Shown piece after piece: positions 5,801 to 8,156 of a stretch of DNA of 8,156 bases; the first letter of the stretch is position 1, and the number at the start of each line of letters is the position of its first letter. Under the pieces are notes generated by a model. That model was not told where the DNA came from. It did no database searches and was given only the letters and a program-made list of their open reading frames with translations. Location: positions 1-8,156 of the forward strand of contig DASSPI010000030.1 in the NCBI GenBank assembly GCA_035699705.1, given 5' to 3'. Source of the DNA: CANKHA01 sp035699705. GTDB lineage: Bacteria > Pseudomonadota > Alphaproteobacteria > Rhizobiales > Xanthobacteraceae. The position numbers were made by a program, and so were the translations under genes.

Positions 5801-5833
5801 CGACCGGCCTTTGCCCGGGAGCAGGCCGGTCGC
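5800..5833 (+). other. Intergenic stem-loop upstream of binding protein B
   Basis: GCGACCGGCC (5800-5809) and GGCCGGTCGC (5824-5833) form a perfect 10-bp stem with a 14-nt loop, beginning at the last base of the copy A stop codon. There is no U tract. Compared with 4678-4712 the arms read differently, yet both sides changed together so pairing is kept. Confidence 0.65.
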
Positions 5834-5882
5834 AATGAAAAGCGCAAAAGCGCAGGTTCAATAAAATTCAGGGGAGAAGACG

Positions 5883-6914
5883 ATGACGAGGCGGATTTGG
5901 ATTTCACTCCTCGCGATCGGCTGTGTGGCGCTCTGTCCAGGGCCTGCGTCAGCCGACGACTTCTTCAAAGGCAAGCAGGTCACGTTGATGGCGGGCTCGG
6001 CGCCCGGCGGCGTGAACGACGCTTATGCGCGCCTGCTCAGCCGTCATTTGTCAAAGCATATCCCCGGCAACCCGACCATCGTTTTCCAAAACGTGCCGGG
6101 CGCCGGCGGCGCTGTCCTCGCCAACCAGCTCTACGCGACCGCCCCGCGTGACGGGACCGCCATCGGCCAGGTGCAGCGGACTTTATTGCTGGACCCGTTG
6201 CTGCTCGACAAAAGCTTCAACTTCAAGCCGCTTGAGTTCAACTGGCTGGGCAGCTTGAACCGTGAAACCAACGTGCTGATCGTGTCAGGCGACAGCAAGA
6301 TCAGATCGATCGACGACGCAAAGCAGATCGAGGCGGTGCTGGCGGCGGAAGGCGCCGACACCGACGGCGTGATCTATCCGATGCTGATCAACCAGTTTCT
6401 CGGCACCAAATTCCGCGTCGTGTCCGGCTACCAGGGCGATGCCGGAATGATGCTGGCGATCGAGCGAGCGGAGGCCGATGGCCGAGGTGGCGTTCCGTGG
6501 AGCGCCATCAAGCTGTCGAGCGCGCAAAAACTGAGCGAAGGTAAAATCCGAGTCATCCTGCAACTCGGCATGAAGTCCAATCCGGAGCTGCCCGGCGTTC
6601 CGTCGCTGCTGGACCTGGTGAAAAGCGACGTACACAGGCAGGTGCTCGAGCTGCTGTTTGCGCGCCAGGAGATGGGCCGCCCCTTCGTGCTGCCGCCCGG
6701 TGTGCCGGCTGACCGCGTGGCGTTGCTCCGAAAGGCTTTCGTCGATACCACCAAGGACCCGGAATTCCTCGCCGACGCACAGCGGCTCAACTTCGAAGTC
6801 GACGTGATGGGCGGCGAGGAGATGCAAAAGCTCATGCAACAGCTTTATGCAAAACCCGCGAATGTCTACGACGAGGCCAAGCGCGCCATTAAAGCGGCCG
6901 TCGAAAAAAGATAG
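5883..6914 (+). CDS. TctC/Bug-type periplasmic substrate-binding protein (copy B)
   Basis: A 343-residue paralogue of copy A, the same length with no gaps and about 80% identical. The signal peptide probably ends after PASA at 24, giving the same mature start, DDFFKGK. The stretch ETNVLIVSGDSK and the central region GVIYPMLINQFLGTKFRVVSGY are identical in both copies. Loop residues at the first ligand site differ slightly: GSAPGGVNDAYAR against GSNPGGVNEAYAR. That would allow a change in affinity or ligand, but this is inference. AGGGGAG (5870-5876) serves as ribosome site. The dienelactone-hydrolase-type gene starts 36 bp downstream, so co-transcription is likely. Frame and all landmarks are intact, so this is a working copy, not a decaying duplicate. 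Confidence 0.92.
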   Translation: MTRRIWISLLAIGCVALCPGPASADDFFKGKQVTLMAGSAPGGVNDAYARLLSRHLSKHIPGNPTIVFQNVPGAGGAVLANQLYATAPRDGTAIGQVQRTLLLDPLLLDKSFNFKPLEFNWLGSLNRETNVLIVSGDSKIRSIDDAKQIEAVLAAEGADTDGVIYPMLINQFLGTKFRVVSGYQGDAGMMLAIERAEADGRGGVPWSAIKLSSAQKLSEGKIRVILQLGMKSNPELPGVPSLLDLVKSDVHRQVLELLFARQEMGRPFVLPPGVPADRVALLRKAFVDTTKDPEFLADAQRLNFEVDVMGGEEMQKLMQQLYAKPANVYDEAKRAIKAAVEKR

Positions 6915-6950
6915 CGGCACCCCTGCCTGGAATTTGAGAGTTCTTGCGAA

Positions 6951-7658
6951 ATGTCGACTGTCGAGCGCGTTTCCGTCGATGGCAGCTTCATGGACGTTCA
7001 CGTTTTTGAGCGATCGAAGACCGAAGCAGCGCCGCTGATCGTCTTGATGTTCCCCAGGAGCGGCCTGGAGGGTTTCCCCCAGCGGATCGCCAGCGCGCTG
7101 ACCGGGGAAGCGTACCGGGTTGCGATTCCGGATATCACCCACCGGCAAGATCCCGCTATTCCGATCCGCGACCGCAAGCAATATCTCAAGGATGCCGAGA
7201 TCGTCGCCGACATGCGCGCGACAATCGAATTTTTCCGTTCGGACGCCGTGCGAAAGTCCACCGGCACATTCATCATGGGACACTGCATGGGCGGCCGCCA
7301 TGCTTTCCTGGGCGCGAGCTGCATTCCGGAGATCGACGGCGCCATTCCTTATTACAGTGCTGACATGTTCGAACCCTGGGGCGGCACCGCGTCGCCTTTC
7401 GATCTGCTCGGAAACATTCGCTGTCCGGTGATCGGGTTTTTTGGCGGCAAGGATCGCAATCCCGGCCCGGAAGATGTCGACAAAATCGAGGAAAAGCTTT
7501 CGGCAAGCGGGGTCGAACATGTCTTTCACCGCTATCCGGACGTCGGGCATGCTTTTCAGCAGAACGCCGCGCGAAGTCCGGAGGAGCGGGGGGCTGCTGA
7601 CGATTCCACGGCAAAAACGATCGCGTTTCTACAAGCTGTCGTTGCACGGAACCGCTAA
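6951..7658 (+). CDS. Dienelactone-hydrolase-family alpha/beta hydrolase
   Basis: This 235-residue cytoplasmic enzyme belongs to the dienelactone hydrolase family, whose best-known members open enol-lactones in aromatic catabolism. The nucleophile elbow is GHCMGG, with cysteine at 112 rather than serine, as the family requires. The acid is Asp168 in GGKDRN and the base is His200 in DVGHAF. The spacing (112/168/200) is close to the classical 123/171/202, and the length is normal. Glu40 in FPRSGLEGF may match the active-site glutamate that holds the resting cysteine. There is no signal peptide. The ribosome site is weak (GAGAG, 6936-6940, 10 bp from the ATG), so translation may rely on the gene upstream, 36 bp away. 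No ring-cleavage genes are in the window, so the true substrate may be another lactone or ester. Confidence 0.9.
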   Translation: MSTVERVSVDGSFMDVHVFERSKTEAAPLIVLMFPRSGLEGFPQRIASALTGEAYRVAIPDITHRQDPAIPIRDRKQYLKDAEIVADMRATIEFFRSDAVRKSTGTFIMGHCMGGRHAFLGASCIPEIDGAIPYYSADMFEPWGGTASPFDLLGNIRCPVIGFFGGKDRNPGPEDVDKIEEKLSASGVEHVFHRYPDVGHAFQQNAARSPEERGAADDSTAKTIAFLQAVVARNR

Positions 7659-7789
7659 GCGTCCAGGGCCGGCCGCATCGATATTCGGGGTGCCCTTAGG
7701 TTTCATCGCGGCGGGGATCGTGGTAATCCAGGGTCCTTCCGGCCCGCTTCCATTTCTGGAAGAAAATCAAAAGAGGAATGACACCCGGT

Positions 7790-8156
7790 ATGTCGGATAC
7801 ACTCGTTCAAACGGATCGTCCCCTTCACGCAGGCATGCTGATAAACGGCGAGTGGACCTCGCATAACGATCGTATCGAGGTGAGCAATCCGGCGCGGCCG
7901 AGCGAAGTCGTGGGGACGATCGGGCGCGGCAGCAATGAGCATGTCGATGCCGCGGTCGCCGCTGCCAAGGCGGCGCAGCCGAAATGGGCGAAGCTGAAAT
8001 ATTCCGAGCGCGCCGCCATCCTGGCCGAGATGCTGAAGCGGGTGGAGCAGGGGCTCGACGAGCGCGCGGTATTATATGTGCGCGAAAACGGCAAGACCTT
8101 ACGCGAAGCCAAAGGCGAGCTGACCGGCGTTCCCAACCGGCAGAAGCTGACTTTGT
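7790..8156 (+). CDS. Aldehyde dehydrogenase family protein, N-terminal part (runs off window)
   Basis: The first 122 residues of an NAD(P)-dependent aldehyde dehydrogenase, open to the window end. Family landmarks are INGEW (18-22), NPARPSEVVGTI (33-44) and the alternating helix DAAVAAAKAAQPKWAKL. These are followed by ERAAIL and RENGKTLREAKGE. The cofactor-binding glycines and catalytic Cys and Glu lie beyond the edge, so the subtype cannot be named. I chose the ATG at 7790. An in-frame ATG at 7778 overlaps the AAGAGG ribosome site (7771-7776) too closely. It lies 131 bp after the hydrolase gene on the same strand. That gap holds a small CTTCCA-TTTC-TGGAAG hairpin (7747-7762) and nothing else recognisable. 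It would oxidise an aldehyde made by the upstream lyase or hydrolase steps. Confidence 0.9.
   Translation, partial: MSDTLVQTDRPLHAGMLINGEWTSHNDRIEVSNPARPSEVVGTIGRGSNEHVDAAVAAAKAAQPKWAKLKYSERAAILAEMLKRVEQGLDERAVLYVRENGKTLREAKGELTGVPNRQKLTL

Larger units (their letters stand above)
4678..6914 (+). repeat. Tandem duplication of leader plus binding-protein gene
   Basis: Two units, about 4678-5797 and 5800-6914, each contain a stem-loop, a conserved leader and a 343-codon TctC-type gene. The leaders share GCAATGAA, then AAGCGCAG, then TTCAATAA (4713-4743 and 5832-5863). The proteins differ at about 63 of 343 positions by hand alignment, with no gaps. The duplication took in the upstream non-coding part as well as the gene, and nothing similar follows copy B. 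Confidence 0.8.

Noticed and set aside
6285..7550. A 421-codon minus-strand frame
   Set aside because: It runs antisense through binding protein B, the gap and the hydrolase gene, both of which have intact catalytic or family motifs.
7747..7762. CTTCCA-TTTC-TGGAAG hairpin before the aldehyde dehydrogenase gene
   Set aside because: Short 6-bp stem with no U tract and no second copy; too little to call a terminator or regulator.

Overview
The window looks like a piece of a high-GC alphaproteobacterial chromosome, most likely Bradyrhizobium or a close relative (Nitrobacteraceae). The best evidence is a two-piece, circularly permuted tmRNA gene (ssrA) on the minus strand at about 1195-1511. It encodes the tag ANDNYAPVAQAA. 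The density of tripartite-tricarboxylate-transporter (TctC/Bug) type binding proteins also fits this group. The genus is an inference; no taxonomic search was possible.

Layout. Positions 1-105 may hold the 3' end of an upstream gene. Positions 284-1042 (+) encode a membrane-anchored coiled-coil protein built from six 28-residue repeats. Positions 1043-1590 contain no protein gene I would call with confidence. They hold a possible decayed gene end, ssrA (minus), a possible ssrA promoter, and a rho-independent terminator for the next minus-strand gene.

Positions 1591-3669 (minus) form a two-gene unit: a D-2-hydroxyacid dehydrogenase followed by a periplasmic TctC-type binding protein. A 193-bp divergent promoter region (3670-3862) with two palindromic elements separates it from a plus-strand unit. 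That unit encodes a class II aldolase/adducin-family protein, two tandem TctC-type binding proteins about 80% identical to each other, a dienelactone-hydrolase-family enzyme, and the N-terminus of an aldehyde dehydrogenase that runs off the window.

The two divergent arms look like one catabolic locus for an unidentified, probably carboxylated, compound. Periplasmic proteins would capture the acid. The aldolase-fold enzyme (lyase or decarboxylase), the alpha/beta hydrolase, the aldehyde dehydrogenase and the 2-hydroxyacid dehydrogenase would process it. No TctA/TctB membrane subunits and no regulator lie in the window, so substrate and transport route cannot be fixed from here.

The observations most worth checking are: the unusual details of the tmRNA; a stem-loop upstream of each tandem binding-protein gene whose arms differ but still pair; the aldolase-fold protein that lacks the usual catalytic glutamate; the 12-bp operator-like palindrome in the divergent promoter; and the internally duplicated coiled-coil gene. 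I found no CRISPR array, insertion sequence or defence system.
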